Shown: one piece after another, positions 43,271 to 52,818 of the stretch | Layout: each line of letters opens with the position of its first letter | Numbering within the stretch: the first letter of the stretch is position 1 | Assembly: GCA_023665085.1 (NCBI GenBank) | Contig: JAMPEQ010000008.1 | Location: 62,001 to 126,000, forward strand | Reading direction: 5' to 3' | Source of the DNA: Bacteroides sp. | GTDB taxonomy: Bacteria; Bacillota; Clostridia; Oscillospirales; Acutalibacteraceae | DNA length: 64,000 bases | Program-made: the position numbers and the translations under genes | Notes under the pieces: generated by a model | What the model was told of the DNA's origin: nothing | The model's input: the letters and a program-made list of their open reading frames with translations, nothing else | The model's database searches: none

Positions 43271-45088
43271 TTATTCATCGTCGCTTGACAGCTTCAGCAC
43301 GGCAAGAAATGCCTCTTGAGGAACTTCTACCTGACCAAACTGACGCATACGTTTTTTACCCTCTTTTTGCTTTTCAAGCAGCTTCTTTTTACGGGTAACG
43401 TCACCGCCGTAGCATTTTGCAAGTACATCTTTACGAAGCGCTTTTACGGTTTCACGTGCAATAACCTTTCCGCCGATAGCCACCTGAATAGGTACTTCAA
43501 ATAAATGTCTTGGTATATGCTTTTTGAGCTGTTCGGCAATCTTTCTTGCTCTTGCATATGCCTTTTCTCTGTGAATAATAAATGAAAGTGCATCAATGAT
43601 ATCGCCGTTAAGCAGTACATCAACCTTACATAAATCTGATTTTCTGTAATCTGAAACCTCATAATCAAAGGACGCATAACCTCTTGTTCTTGATTTCAAA
43701 GCATCAAAGAAATCATAAATTATTTCATTTAGAGGTAATTCGTAATGAATATCAACTCTGTCAGGAGTGATGTAATTCATATCCTTAAAAATACCGCGTC
43801 TTTCCTGACACATATCCATAACAGTGCCTACAAATTCACTTGGCACATATATGTGTGCATTAGAAAACGGCTCTTCGCAGTAGTCGATATATGCAGGATC
43901 AGGATAGTTTGTAGGATTGTCAATTTCAACCATACTTCCGTCAGTGAGATGTATTTTGTACACAACGCTTGGAACTGTTGTGATAAGATCAAGATTATAT
44001 TCTCTTTCAAGTCTCTCTTCAATTATTTCAAGATGCAGAAGGCCTAAAAAACCGCATCTGAAACCAAATCCCAGTGCACCTGATGTTTCAGGCTCATATG
44101 ACAATGATGCATCATTGAGCTGAAGCTTTTCAAGTGCATCACGCAGTGCTTCATAATCTGCACCGTCAGATGGATAAACACCGCAGAACACCATAGGATT
44201 AACCTTACGATAACCGGGCAGTGCATCTGGTGCAGGATTAGATGCAAGTGTTACAGTGTCACCGACTCTTGCATCATTAACTGTTTTTATAGATGCAGTA
44301 ATATAGCCAACCTCACCGGCACAAAGATATTCTGTCTTTTCCATAGAGGTTGCTCTCATATAACCTACCTCTACAACGGTAAACTCTGCACCCGTTGCCA
44401 TCATCCGCATTGTGTCACCGGCTTTGATTTTTCCGTCCATTATACGAACATATACAATGACACCGCGGTAGGAATCATATATAGAGTCAAAAATAAGTGC
44501 CTGAAGGGGTTTGCTGTCATCTCCTACCGGGGCAGACACCTCATTGACAATGTATTCTAAAACCTCTTCAACATTTTGTCCTGTCTTTGCACTTACTCGT
44601 GGTGCGTCCATACATGGAATTCCTATAACCTCTTCAACTTCTTCTGCCACTCTTTCAGGATCGGCAGCCGGCAGGTCTATTTTATTGATAACAGGCAAAA
44701 TGTCTAAATCATGATCAAGTGCCAGATATGTGTTTGCAAGAGTCTGAGCCTCAACGCCCTGTGATGCATCAACAATCAGAATTGCACCCTCACACGCTGC
44801 TAATGAACGTGATACTTCGTAGTTAAAATCAACATGACCGGGCGTGTCAATAAGATTGAATTCATATATTTCACCATTTTTCGCAGTGTAATCAAGCTTA
44901 ACTGCATGAGCCTTGATGGTAATTCCTCTTTCTCTCTCAAGCTCCATATCGTCAAGAATCTGAGCCTGCATATCGCGTGTTGCAACAGAACTGGTCAGCT
45001 CTAAAAGCCGGTCAGCAAGAGTTGATTTGCCGTGGTCGATATGAGCAATTATTGAAAAATTTCTTATATGGTCTTTATTAACAGCCAA
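43271..45088 (-). CDS. lepA: Elongation factor 4 (LepA)
   Basis: 605 residues, full length. The GTPase domain shows G1 [10 protein letters not shown]2 [10 protein letters not shown]3 DTPGHVDF and G4 NKIDL, followed by domain II, the EF-G-like domains III and V, and the LepA-specific C-terminal domain ([27 protein letters not shown]). A ribosomal GTPase involved in translation under stress and subunit biogenesis. Start is TTG 45088 with SD GGAGG 8 bases upstream. Only 4 bases separate it from the upstream nucleotidyltransferase gene. Confidence 0.97.
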   Translation of the reverse strand: MAVNKDHIRNFSIIAHIDHGKSTLADRLLELTSSVATRDMQAQILDDMELERERGITIKAHAVKLDYTAKNGEIYEFNLIDTPGHVDFNYEVSRSLAACEGAILIVDASQGVEAQTLANTYLALDHDLDILPVINKIDLPAADPERVAEEVEEVIGIPCMDAPRVSAKTGQNVEEVLEYIVNEVSAPVGDDSKPLQALIFDSIYDSYRGVIVYVRIMDGKIKAGDTMRMMATGAEFTVVEVGYMRATSMEKTEYLCAGEVGYITASIKTVNDARVGDTVTLASNPAPDALPGYRKVNPMVFCGVYPSDGADYEALRDALEKLQLNDASLSYEPETSGALGFGFRCGFLGLLHLEIIEERLEREYNLDLITTVPSVVYKIHLTDGSMVEIDNPTNYPDPAYIDYCEEPFSNAHIYVPSEFVGTVMDMCQERRGIFKDMNYITPDRVDIHYELPLNEIIYDFFDALKSRTRGYASFDYEVSDYRKSDLCKVDVLLNGDIIDALSFIIHREKAYARARKIAEQLKKHIPRHLFEVPIQVAIGGKVIARETVKALRKDVLAKCYGGDVTRKKKLLEKQKEGKKRMRQFGQVEVPQEAFLAVLKLSSDDE

Positions 45089-45092
45089 AGGA

Positions 45093-46232
45093 TTATCCTC
45101 CGTTATTTTTGTTTTTATATTCTTTTAATATTTTATAATTTTTTATTGTGTCTTTTCTTTTGAAAATAAGTTTATTGAACAGCCTTATTATATAAAAAAA
45201 AGGAAGAAGATATATTTTTTTCTCAAGCATCGGATATGATCTTTTCATAAAGTCAGCATCAGGAAACAGTTTTGAAATATAATATCCGATTACACTGCCT
45301 TTTCCGTTATTCTTTTTTAAATATTCATCATAATAAACTTTAATTCCCTCATTAGAATTTCCATATATGCCAAATTCAAGAACTTTATTGAGAAAATCAA
45401 TCTGTTCGCCGGTAAAGTTGTTGTTTTCAAAAATTTCATACGAAAGCTCTCGAATCAGCTTTTCAAAATCAACTAAGTCAAATTCTTTTAGTTTGGAGTT
45501 TATATATGATGTATCCATTTTATCATGTTCTTTTTTCAGCATAAGATATGTGTCTGACAAAAATCTTATTCCAAATCCGCCAAGAACATAATGCTTGTAC
45601 ATGTGTGCTATTGAATGAAGATATAAATCTTCAGTACTCATAATATATTTACATGAGTTATCAGAACTGACAACCGCATTTTCCCATACATTAGAGAAAT
45701 CAAAATAAAAATCATGCTCTTTAAAAAATAATTCTCTGTGAAATTCAAATGTGTAAAATGGCTTTTTTGTAAAATCATCAGAGTTTTCACTGCATGAAAT
45801 CACACTGTAATTGTGTTCAGCCATTATTTTAAACAGCTGTTCTTTTTTTGAACTGTCATACAGAATGTCAACATCACTCATTTGGCGCATCTTTTGCTGA
45901 GGATAATAATTTCGCAATAAGCTGCCTTTTAAAGACATAAATTTTATGCCTTGGCTTTCCAGTTCTTTTTCAAGCACTTCCTGTTCGCTTTTCATTGCAA
46001 TCATTCTTAAAAGCTCATTCTGATTATAAAGATTGAGATCATCTGCCTGTTTTTTTGGCAGTGATAATTTGTTGATTACAGGTGCGATAATAGAATATAC
46101 CTGCTGTTTGTGAGCAAGAGAAACAAGCTCCTCCCAATTCAAGTCATCGGGAGCAGTCGGAATATCAGTATTTTTTATAGCTGATTTCAAAAGCCCAACT
46201 AAATATTCACTTTCTGCAGTAGAATATTTCAT
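45093..46232 (-). CDS. Nucleotidyltransferase family protein (NTP_transf_5 type)
   Basis: 379 residues. The motif [25 protein letters not shown] contains the G-S and D-x-D signature of the polymerase-beta nucleotidyltransferase fold; Asp-Val-Asp supplies metal ligands. The C-terminal part is helical with basic and aromatic residues ([20 protein letters not shown]) that could touch the membrane. Members occur in peptide- and polysaccharide-modification clusters; the substrate is unknown. It lies 6 bases after a PqqD-like gene, with which it surely forms a unit. Confidence 0.8.
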   Translation of the reverse strand: MKYSTAESEYLVGLLKSAIKNTDIPTAPDDLNWEELVSLAHKQQVYSIIAPVINKLSLPKKQADDLNLYNQNELLRMIAMKSEQEVLEKELESQGIKFMSLKGSLLRNYYPQQKMRQMSDVDILYDSSKKEQLFKIMAEHNYSVISCSENSDDFTKKPFYTFEFHRELFFKEHDFYFDFSNVWENAVVSSDNSCKYIMSTEDLYLHSIAHMYKHYVLGGFGIRFLSDTYLMLKKEHDKMDTSYINSKLKEFDLVDFEKLIRELSYEIFENNNFTGEQIDFLNKVLEFGIYGNSNEGIKVYYDEYLKKNNGKGSVIGYYISKLFPDADFMKRSYPMLEKKIYLLPFFYIIRLFNKLIFKRKDTIKNYKILKEYKNKNNGG

Positions 46233-46238
46233 AATATT

Positions 46239-46505
46239 TTAGTCCTCAATAAGATTTTTTGATTTGAGCATCTCTATAAGCTCGATAACATCCTTTCTCG
46301 CAGTTTCCTCATCTATTTCATATTTTTTCAGTATAGAGTTTGTAATACTGTCGATAGTCTGCTCGCTTTTAAGCAGTTCAAATATAAAAGCTGCTGTGGG
46401 ATTGTTTTTAATAAGTCCGTTAAAACTTTTAGCAGCTTCTCCGGTAGCGATAGCAAAGCTTTCACCGTCGATAGAATTTGTTACAATACCTTTTTTTAAT
46501 TTCAT
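46239..46505 (-). CDS. PqqD-like RiPP recognition protein
   Basis: 88 residues. The pattern GESFAIATGEAAKSFNGLIKNNPTAAFIFELL followed by IDSITNSILKKYEIDEETARKDVIELIEML is that of the PqqD/RRE fold, which binds leader peptides of ribosomally made, modified peptides. No radical-SAM enzyme, peptidase or precursor gene is recognised nearby, so its partner may be only the nucleotidyltransferase. SD AAAGGAAT is upstream. Confidence 0.82.
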   Translation of the reverse strand: MKLKKGIVTNSIDGESFAIATGEAAKSFNGLIKNNPTAAFIFELLKSEQTIDSITNSILKKYEIDEETARKDVIELIEMLKSKNLIED

Positions 46506-46549
46506 AATATCATTCCTTTATTTTTTATCTGTTTTTATATAATGTTCCT

Positions 46550-47920
46550 CTATAAATTGCTTTGTTTTTTTGATAGCAATACTACAGTCTCAACATGCGG
46601 GGTGCGGGGGAACATATCTACTGCAACAATTTTTTCTGCAGTATAATTTTTTGCTTCAAGTATTTCTAAATCTCTTGCGAGAGTTGCACTGTCACAGGAT
46701 ACATATATGATTTTATCAGGTGACATTTCTTCTATCGTATCAAACAATGCTTTGTCACATCCCTTGCGTGGAGGATCAATTACGATTATATCAGGCTTTA
46801 TACCATGCTTTTTAAGGATGTCTGCACCCTTTGGTGCATCAGCACAAATGAATTCTGCATTTTCTATATTATTAATTTCAGCATTCAGCTTTGCATTATC
46901 AACTGCCTGAGGTATAATTTCGATACCGACCAGCTTTTTTACTTTGTCGGCCATTGAAATTCCGATAGTTCCGACACCGCAGTATAAATCGAGCAGAGTT
47001 TCACTGCCTCTTAAATCTGCAAGCTCTATTGCCTTACTATAAAGCTTTTCACACTGATCATGATTAACCTGATAAAAAGAATTAGGTGAAATTGCAAAAG
47101 TTTTACCAAGAAGCTTATCTGTAATATGCTCATCACCATAAATTACAGCTGTATTTTTGCCGAGAATAACATTGGTGTTTTCCTTATTGATATTAATCGC
47201 AACAGTTTTCAGATTATCACCAAGCTGTTCTTTTAAAAGCTTTATCAGTCTGTTTTCGTTTGGTATTTTATTTCCGTTGATAACGGCACATGCCATTATA
47301 TCGCCTGTAACAAAGCCTTTTCTGAAATAAATATGACGCAAAAGACCTTTGCCTGTATTTTCATTGTAAGATGTTACATTGTTTTCCTTAATCCATTTTG
47401 AAAATGCCTTAATTCCATTTTCAAATTCCTTTGGCTGCAGCATGCAGTCGGCACATGGAATAATTCGGTGGCTTTTGTATGCATAAAAGCCTGCAGTCAG
47501 TTTTCCATCAGCAACAGAAACAGGATATTGAGCCTTATTTCTGTAATGGTCGGTATTGTCAGCTCCTATTATTTCAGAAGCTCTAATATCAAGATGACCT
47601 ATTCTTTCTAATGCATCATTAACCCTTGAAAGCTTATATTTTAACTCTTCTTCATAGCTGATATGCCTGAAAGAGCAGCCACCGCACTGTTTTGAATAAG
47701 GGCAGGAGCTTTCTATTCTTTCGGGAGATGGTGAGAGTATTTCATCGATTATTCCTACGGCATATTTTTTTGAACGCTTTATAATATGCGCAATAATCCT
47801 GTCCTTCACAGCAGTACCGCGGACAAATACAGCAAGACCATTATATCGTCCGACACCGCTTCCCTCGCTGGTCAGAGCATTAATATTCAGTTCAATTTTA
47901 TCATTTTTTGACAGCTCCAC
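46550..47920 (-). CDS. rlmD: 23S rRNA (uracil-5-)-methyltransferase, RumA/RlmD family
   Basis: 456 residues. An N-terminal TRAM domain is followed by the iron-sulfur cysteines CPYSKQCGGCSFRH with a fourth in PCADCML, the SAM motif LLDLYCGVGTIGISM, IDPPRKGCD and catalytic Cys in YVSCDSATLARDL. It methylates C5 of a uridine in 23S rRNA; the exact position (RlmD or RlmCD type) cannot be told from sequence alone. Confidence 0.93.
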   Translation of the reverse strand: MELSKNDKIELNINALTSEGSGVGRYNGLAVFVRGTAVKDRIIAHIIKRSKKYAVGIIDEILSPSPERIESSCPYSKQCGGCSFRHISYEEELKYKLSRVNDALERIGHLDIRASEIIGADNTDHYRNKAQYPVSVADGKLTAGFYAYKSHRIIPCADCMLQPKEFENGIKAFSKWIKENNVTSYNENTGKGLLRHIYFRKGFVTGDIMACAVINGNKIPNENRLIKLLKEQLGDNLKTVAININKENTNVILGKNTAVIYGDEHITDKLLGKTFAISPNSFYQVNHDQCEKLYSKAIELADLRGSETLLDLYCGVGTIGISMADKVKKLVGIEIIPQAVDNAKLNAEINNIENAEFICADAPKGADILKKHGIKPDIIVIDPPRKGCDKALFDTIEEMSPDKIIYVSCDSATLARDLEILEAKNYTAEKIVAVDMFPRTPHVETVVLLSKKQSNL

Positions 47921-47990
47921 CTAAATCACCATTATATATATTAACATATATTGAAAAAAATATAAAGAGTTAATTTTGAACTAAGAATAA

Positions 47991-48019
47991 TTGCTTTTGT
48001 GATGAAATTATGATACTAT
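47991..48019 (+). promoter_or_regulatory. Promoter almost touching the dus start
   Basis: TTGCTT (47991-47996), a 17-base spacer and TACTAT (48014-48019). The expected transcription start (about 48026) is at the ATG at 48027, and there is no SD, so the dus mRNA may be leaderless. Confidence 0.45.
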
Positions 48020-48026
48020 GTTAGCT

Positions 48027-49004
48027 ATGAGTGATATATTTAGAATTAAAGATGTTGAATTTAAAAACAGAATATTTTTAGCTCCTATGGCAGGTATAGC
48101 TGACAGAGCTTTCAGAGAACTTTGTGTGAATTACGGTGCGGGATATACTGTTACTGAAATGGTGTCTTCAAAGGGACTTACTATGGGAGACAAAAAAAGT
48201 GCACAGCTGTTGACTTTAGGTGAAAATGAAAATCCTGCAGGTGCACAGATATTCGGTGATAATCCTGAAATAATGGCACAGGCGGCAGTAAAATGTCTTG
48301 AATACAATCCGGCAATTATCGATATTAATATGGGTTGTCCTGCTCCAAAGGTTGCCATGAATGGCGGAGGGGCAAGCCTTATGAAGAATATTTCGCTGGC
48401 AGGAGAAATTGTGAAAGCAGTATCATCAGCAGTTCCATTGCCTGTTACGGTAAAAATACGTAAGGGATGGGATGATGAGAATGTTAATGCCGTAGAGCTT
48501 GCCGAGACAGCGGAAAAAAACGGCGCATCAGCAGTAGCAGTTCACGGAAGAACAAGAAATCAGATGTATTCGGGTAAAGTGGATTATGACATAATTGCTC
48601 AGGTGAAAAAAGCAGTGTCGATTTCTGTTATCGGCAATGGTGATATTGTGGACGAGCAATCAGCTGCCATTATGTTTGAAAAAACAAATTGCGATGCTGT
48701 TATGATCGGCAGGGGAGCGCTCGGAAATCCATGGATTTTCAGACGTATTAATGCTTATCTTGACGAATGCCGTGTTTTGCCCGATGTCAGTGTAAGTGAA
48801 AAAATGGTTGTTATGCTCAGACATATTCAGACTATTATTGATTACAAGGGTGAATATACTGCTGTCAGAGAGGCTAGGCATCATGCTGCATATTATACAA
48901 AGGGCTTAAGAGGCGGAGCTGCTTTCAGACGTGAAATAGGTCAGCTTGAAACATATGAACAATTGCAGGAGCTTGCATTTAGAATTACAAAGGAAAATGA
49001 GTAA
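48027..49004 (+). CDS. dusB: tRNA-dihydrouridine synthase, DusB type
   Basis: 325 residues. FMN-dependent reduction of uridines in tRNA. Features: FLAPMAGIADRAFRELC, the catalytic Cys in NMGCPAPKVAMNGGGASLMKN, VKIRKGWDD, VHGRTRNQMYSGKVDYD and MIGRGALGNPWIF. I chose ATG 48027, which aligns with the family N-terminus; ATG 48018 overlaps the -10 element. Its stop overlaps the nagA start by one base (TAATG). Confidence 0.93.
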   Translation: MSDIFRIKDVEFKNRIFLAPMAGIADRAFRELCVNYGAGYTVTEMVSSKGLTMGDKKSAQLLTLGENENPAGAQIFGDNPEIMAQAAVKCLEYNPAIIDINMGCPAPKVAMNGGGASLMKNISLAGEIVKAVSSAVPLPVTVKIRKGWDDENVNAVELAETAEKNGASAVAVHGRTRNQMYSGKVDYDIIAQVKKAVSISVIGNGDIVDEQSAAIMFEKTNCDAVMIGRGALGNPWIFRRINAYLDECRVLPDVSVSEKMVVMLRHIQTIIDYKGEYTAVREARHHAAYYTKGLRGGAAFRREIGQLETYEQLQELAFRITKENE

Positions 49005-50116
49005 TGATCTTTAAAAACTGCACATTCTATAACGAATTTTTTGAAAAAGAGTTCGGTGATATAGAGGTTGAAAATGGTATAATCAAACAAATAGGAATAC
49101 TTGGTGACGGCAGGGATATGAGTGGTTTAACGCTGATTCCAGGTTTCGTTGATATTCATATTCACGGCTGCGGCGGTGGTGACAGCAGTGATGCTGACAG
49201 TGAAAGTCTTGATAAAATGACAGCTGAGCTTGCAAAACATGGTGTAACCTCTTTTTGTCCTACTGCAATGACACTGCCTGTTGAGCGGTTGATTAAAATT
49301 GCAGATGTTATTGCAAGCTATAAATCCAAGGGTTCAAAAATAGTAGGAATTAATTTTGAAGGTCCGTTTATTGCAGAGAGTAAAAAGGGTGCACAGAATG
49401 GTGATTACATTATTGCCGGCAATATAAAGGATGTTGATGATTTATATGATGCTTCAGCAGGTTTGATGAAGCTTATAACAATTGCTCCCGAAGCCTTTGA
49501 CAGTGATGAATTTATTGAGAGCGTTTCCGGATTCTGCACGGTTTCAATCGGTCATTCTGCTGCAGATGCAAAGACTTGTCAGAGAGCGGTTGACCTTGGC
49601 ATTACACATGCAACACATCTTTATAATGCAATGACACCAATGACACATCGTGAAGCAGGCATTGTCGGCACTGTGCTTGATAACGACAGGGTAACCTGTG
49701 AGCTGATATGTGACGGAGGTCACATATGCCCTGCAGTTATAAGAAATACCTTTAAAGTATTGGGCGAGGACAGAGCAGTGGTTGTAAGTGATTCAATGCG
49801 AGCAGCAGGACTCGGCGAGGGTGAATTTGAGCTTGGAGGCCAGCAGGTTTTTGTTAAGCCTAATGGCAAATATGCTGTTCTTGAGGATGGAACAATTGCT
49901 GCGTCTATAACTAATATTTATGAAGAATTTAAAAATCTTATTGAATTTGGCATTGACTTTAAAACTGCACTTAAAGCATGCACAATTAATCCTGCAAGAG
50001 TAATTAATGAGGATGACAAAATCGGTTCAATACAGACAGGTAAGCAAGCGGATTTTGTGTTTGTTAATGAAAATTTAGAGATAAAAGAGGTATATATTAA
50101 TGGAATACTCGCTTAA
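49004..50116 (+). CDS. nagA: N-acetylglucosamine-6-phosphate deacetylase
   Basis: 370 residues, amidohydrolase fold. Metal and substrate residues are visible: IPGFVDIHIHGCGGGD, NFEGPFI (metal Glu), SIGHSAAD (metal His), THLYNAMTPMTHR (metal His) and the catalytic Asp in SDSMRAAG. It removes acetate from GlcNAc-6-P for entry into glycolysis or wall-precursor synthesis. No nagB is present here; it is coupled to dusB upstream and overlaps trmL by 17 bases downstream. Confidence 0.95.
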   Translation: MIFKNCTFYNEFFEKEFGDIEVENGIIKQIGILGDGRDMSGLTLIPGFVDIHIHGCGGGDSSDADSESLDKMTAELAKHGVTSFCPTAMTLPVERLIKIADVIASYKSKGSKIVGINFEGPFIAESKKGAQNGDYIIAGNIKDVDDLYDASAGLMKLITIAPEAFDSDEFIESVSGFCTVSIGHSAADAKTCQRAVDLGITHATHLYNAMTPMTHREAGIVGTVLDNDRVTCELICDGGHICPAVIRNTFKVLGEDRAVVVSDSMRAAGLGEGEFELGGQQVFVKPNGKYAVLEDGTIAASITNIYEEFKNLIEFGIDFKTALKACTINPARVINEDDKIGSIQTGKQADFVFVNENLEIKEVYINGILA

Positions 50117-50600
50117 TATAGTTCTTATAGAGCCTGAAATTCCTCAGAACACGGGAAATATTGCGAGAACATGTGCGGCAACAGGTGCAAGACTTCATTT
50201 GGTAGGTCCTATGGGATTTCAGATAACCGATAAGCAGGTTAAAAGAGCAGGACTTGATTATTGGGACAAGCTGGATATTACATATTATGACAGTACTGAA
50301 GATTTTTTTGAAAAAAACAAAAATGGTAAGTTTTACTACTTTACAACTAAAGGTGAAATTGCCCACAGTGATATGGAATATGAAAACGGAGCATTCCTTG
50401 TGTTCGGCAAGGAAACAAAAGGATTGCCTGAGGAATTGCTTAAGGATAATCATGACACTTGTGTAAGACTGCCTATGAGAGGAATTATAAGAAGTCTTAA
50501 TTTATCAAATGCTGTATGTGTTGGTGCATATGAGGTGCTCAGACAGTGGAATTATCCAAGACTCTCACAAAAAGGTAATCTTACAAAGTATGAGTGGTAG
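50100..50600 (+). CDS. trmL: tRNA (cytidine/uridine-34 2'-O)-methyltransferase TrmL
   Basis: 166 residues, minimal SPOUT knot protein of the YibK/TrmL type. Signatures: LIEPEIPQNTGNIARTCAATG, LVFGKETKGLPEELL and RLPMRGIIRSLNLSNAVCVGAYE. It methylates the ribose at wobble position 34 of certain leucine tRNAs. Its start lies inside the end of nagA. Confidence 0.95.
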   Translation: MEYSLNIVLIEPEIPQNTGNIARTCAATGARLHLVGPMGFQITDKQVKRAGLDYWDKLDITYYDSTEDFFEKNKNGKFYYFTTKGEIAHSDMEYENGAFLVFGKETKGLPEELLKDNHDTCVRLPMRGIIRSLNLSNAVCVGAYEVLRQWNYPRLSQKGNLTKYEW

Positions 50601-50679
50601 CAGATTTCGTTAATAATTATGATTATTTAAAAAAGTTTACTCAATATCTGCATATAATTATCTTGCAGAGTCTATTATT

Positions 50680-50714
50680 AAAACCTACAACGGATAATCC
50701 GCTGCAGGTTTTTT
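50680..50714 (+). terminator. Terminator after trmL
   Basis: AAAACCT with AGGTTTT, then CA/TG and CGGA/TCCG inner pairs separated by single mismatches, loop TAA, followed by six T. Confidence 0.75.
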
Positions 50715-50726
50715 AGGAGTAGTTTT

Positions 50727-51602
50727 ATGAATAAAGTAGATATTGCTATTATCGGCAGCGGGCCAGCAGGTGTTTCTGCTGCTATTAATGCACAAATCAG
50801 ACATAAAAGCTTTTATCTTTTTGGTGATATCAGCCTCAGTGATAAGGTGCAAAAATCAGAATGCATTTCAAATTATCCTGCTTTTACGGATATAAGCGGC
50901 GCTGATTTTAATAAATGCCTTAATCGTCAGCTTTCAAATATGAAAATAAGTGTGGTAAATAAACGCATCACGGGTATATATAAGATGAAAGACTATTTTG
51001 CTCTTCTTGCTGATCAGGAGGAGTTTGATGCAGATACGATTATTATTGCAACCGGAGTGGAGACAGTTCGTCAGATTGTCGGTGAACATGAGTTATTAGG
51101 ACGCGGTATAAGCTATTGCGCAACATGTGACGGAAATTTGTATAAAGGCAAGACAATAGCTGCTGTATGTGATAATCCTCTTATGGAGGAGGAAGTAAGC
51201 TATCTGGCTGATTTAGCTGAAAAGATTTATTATTTTCCGATGTTTAAGGGCAGCAGTTTTACAGCTGAAAATGTAGAAATTTTGTCATCACCTGTTACTG
51301 AAATACTGGGTGAAAATCGTGTAAAAAGTATTAAATGCAATAACGGTAATGAAATTGAGGTTGATGGTGTGTTTTTTCTTAAACAGTCAATTTCTCCTGC
51401 GGTGTTGCTGCATGGAATTGAAATGGATGACAGGCATGTAGCTGTCAATCGAAATATGGAAACTAATATAAAAGGTTGTTTTGCCGCGGGTGACTGCACC
51501 GGAACACCTTATCAGATTGCAAAAGCAGTCGGAGAGGGAAATATTGCCGCTCATTCAGCATTTAAATACCTTGCCGAGAAGGCGGATAGTAATAAACAAT
51601 AA
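50727..51602 (+). CDS. Thioredoxin-reductase-like flavoprotein lacking an NADPH motif
   Basis: 291 residues. FAD-binding GSGPAG (10-15), IATGVE, redox CATC (131-134) and GCFAAGDCTGTPYQIAKAVGEG (250-271) match thioredoxin reductases. The segment after GKTIA, where the NADPH-binding GxGxxA should be, reads AVCDNPLMEEEV and has no Gly motif. This resembles pyridine-nucleotide-independent clostridial reductases (ferredoxin- or unknown-donor types). The electron donor and acceptor are not identified. Single-gene unit between two terminators. Confidence 0.83.
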   Translation: MNKVDIAIIGSGPAGVSAAINAQIRHKSFYLFGDISLSDKVQKSECISNYPAFTDISGADFNKCLNRQLSNMKISVVNKRITGIYKMKDYFALLADQEEFDADTIIIATGVETVRQIVGEHELLGRGISYCATCDGNLYKGKTIAAVCDNPLMEEEVSYLADLAEKIYYFPMFKGSSFTAENVEILSSPVTEILGENRVKSIKCNNGNEIEVDGVFFLKQSISPAVLLHGIEMDDRHVAVNRNMETNIKGCFAAGDCTGTPYQIAKAVGEGNIAAHSAFKYLAEKADSNKQ

Positions 51603-51609
51603 TAAATAT

Positions 51610-51653
51610 AAAAAGATACCTTTTGCATAGCATATCAAAAGGTATCTTTTTTG
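51610..51653. terminator. Bidirectional terminator
   Basis: 16-pair stem AAAAAGATACCTTTTG (51610-51625) with its complement (51636-51651), A/T tracts outside. Shared by the flavoprotein gene (+) and the repressor gene (-). Confidence 0.9.
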
Positions 51654-51656
51654 CTG

Positions 51657-52016
51657 TTATTTAATTATTTTTTTTATTGCTTCAAAGCTTTCAGCGCTTA
51701 TAATATGTTCTATTCTGCACGCATCTTCAACTGCTGTTTTTTCATTTACTCCAAGACTTATCAGCCAGTTTGACAAAGTAGTATGTCTTTCGTACATTTT
51801 TTCTGCAATTATTTTTCCGCTTTCAAGCAAAGATATATATCCGCTGTCATCAACTTCAATATATCCGTTTTCTCTCAAATTTTTCATTGCAACACTAACG
51901 CTTGGTTTTGAAAATTCAAGCTCAGTTGCTATATCTATTGAACGCACAGCACCTTTTTTTTGCTGAAGCATCAAAATAGTTTCAAGATAATTTTCTGCAG
52001 ATTCATGTATTCTCAT
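51657..52016 (-). CDS. DtxR/MntR-family metal-dependent repressor
   Basis: 119 residues: winged-helix domain (ESAENYLETILMLQQKKGAVRSIDIA, FSKPSVSVAMKNLRENGYIEVDD) and dimerisation/metal domain (YERHTTLSNWLISLGVNEKTAVEDACRIEHIISAESFEAI). It has no SH3-like third domain. Metal-ligand candidates are Glu and His in RHTTL and EDACRIEHIIS. Divergent from the feo operon, whose promoter carries two dyads, so it likely represses iron uptake when iron is sufficient. Confidence 0.92.
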   Translation of the reverse strand: MRIHESAENYLETILMLQQKKGAVRSIDIATELEFSKPSVSVAMKNLRENGYIEVDDSGYISLLESGKIIAEKMYERHTTLSNWLISLGVNEKTAVEDACRIEHIISAESFEAIKKIIK

Positions 52017-52150
52017 AGGAATTTATGTCCTTTCACATTTTAACGAATGTATAACAATATCTATTATAGCATTAATTTGTATATAATTCAAGAATATCAT
52101 AAAAGAGAATATACTATGACAAAAATAATTAAAAATTTTATATTTTACTC

Positions 52151-52179
52151 TTGACAAAATAGTTAGTCAGTGCTAACAT
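52151..52179 (+). promoter_or_regulatory. Promoter of the feo operon
   Basis: TTGACA (52151-52156), a 17-base spacer and TAACAT (52174-52179). The spacer contains operator dyad 1. Confidence 0.8.
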
Positions 52180-52204
52180 ATAGTTCGGTTAGTAACTGCT
52201 AACC
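52162..52204. promoter_or_regulatory. Two operator dyads for the DtxR-family repressor
   Basis: Dyad 1: GTTAG-N6-CTAAC (52162-52177), between -35 and -10. Dyad 2: GGTTAG-N6-CTAACC (52187-52204), over the expected transcription start. Both have the same half-site and spacing, 25 bases apart. Binding by the adjacent repressor is inference. Confidence 0.75.
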
Positions 52205-52232
52205 AGATGTTTATATAAAGAGGTAATGTATT

Positions 52233-52445
52233 ATGATGCCATTAACATTAGCCGATACAAATATATCTCAGATAATAAAAAAAATCGGCGGTTCACCGCA
52301 GGTTAAATCGCATCTGGCAGATTTAGGCTTTGTAGTCGGCGGAGATGTTACAGTTGTATCATCAGTTTCGGGAAATCTTATTGTAAAGGTTAAGGAGTCC
52401 CGTATTGCTATAGGTGAGGATATGGCAATGAAAATTTTTGTTTAA
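52233..52445 (+). CDS. feoA: FeoA, first copy
   Basis: 70 residues, SH3-like FeoA fold: KKIGGSPQVKSHLADLGFVVGGDVTVVSSVSGNLIVKVKESRIAIGEDMAMKI. FeoA proteins bind or tune the FeoB ferrous-iron transporter in the cytosol. SD AGAGG is 9 bases before the first of two tandem ATG codons. Confidence 0.92.
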   Translation: MMPLTLADTNISQIIKKIGGSPQVKSHLADLGFVVGGDVTVVSSVSGNLIVKVKESRIAIGEDMAMKIFV

Positions 52446-52513
52446 TTTCAGAAATTGGACTTATTTTATTATTGGTTTTCTGATTTATTTTTTAGTAAAG
52501 GAGGACAAGGCAA

Positions 52514-52732
52514 ATGACTTTGAAGGAAGTTAAGGTTGGAACTGCCTGCACAGTTAAACGCATTAACGGCGAGGGTGCATTAAAGCGCAGAATAATGGAT
52601 ATGGGCATTACAAAGGGCGCCGAAATCAGTGTACGTAAGGTTGCACCTCTTGGTGATCCTATAGAAATCACTGTAAGAAATTATGAGCTTTCACTTCGCA
52701 AGAGCGATGCAGAGCTTATTGAAGTTGAATAA
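52514..52732 (+). CDS. feoA: FeoA, second copy
   Basis: 72 residues, clearly a second FeoA (VGTACTVKRINGEGALKRRIMDMGITKGAEISVRKVAPLGDPIEI). It differs strongly from the first copy and is the more canonical of the two. SD AAAGGAGG precedes ATG. It lies 86 bases upstream of feoB. Confidence 0.95.
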   Translation: MTLKEVKVGTACTVKRINGEGALKRRIMDMGITKGAEISVRKVAPLGDPIEITVRNYELSLRKSDAELIEVE

Positions 52733-52818
52733 AATAAGGTGATTCCTTATTTTTTTACCAGTAAGTTAGCTGAAACTAATTAATAATTATATACAATTGA
52801 AGAAAGGAATATTGAAAA

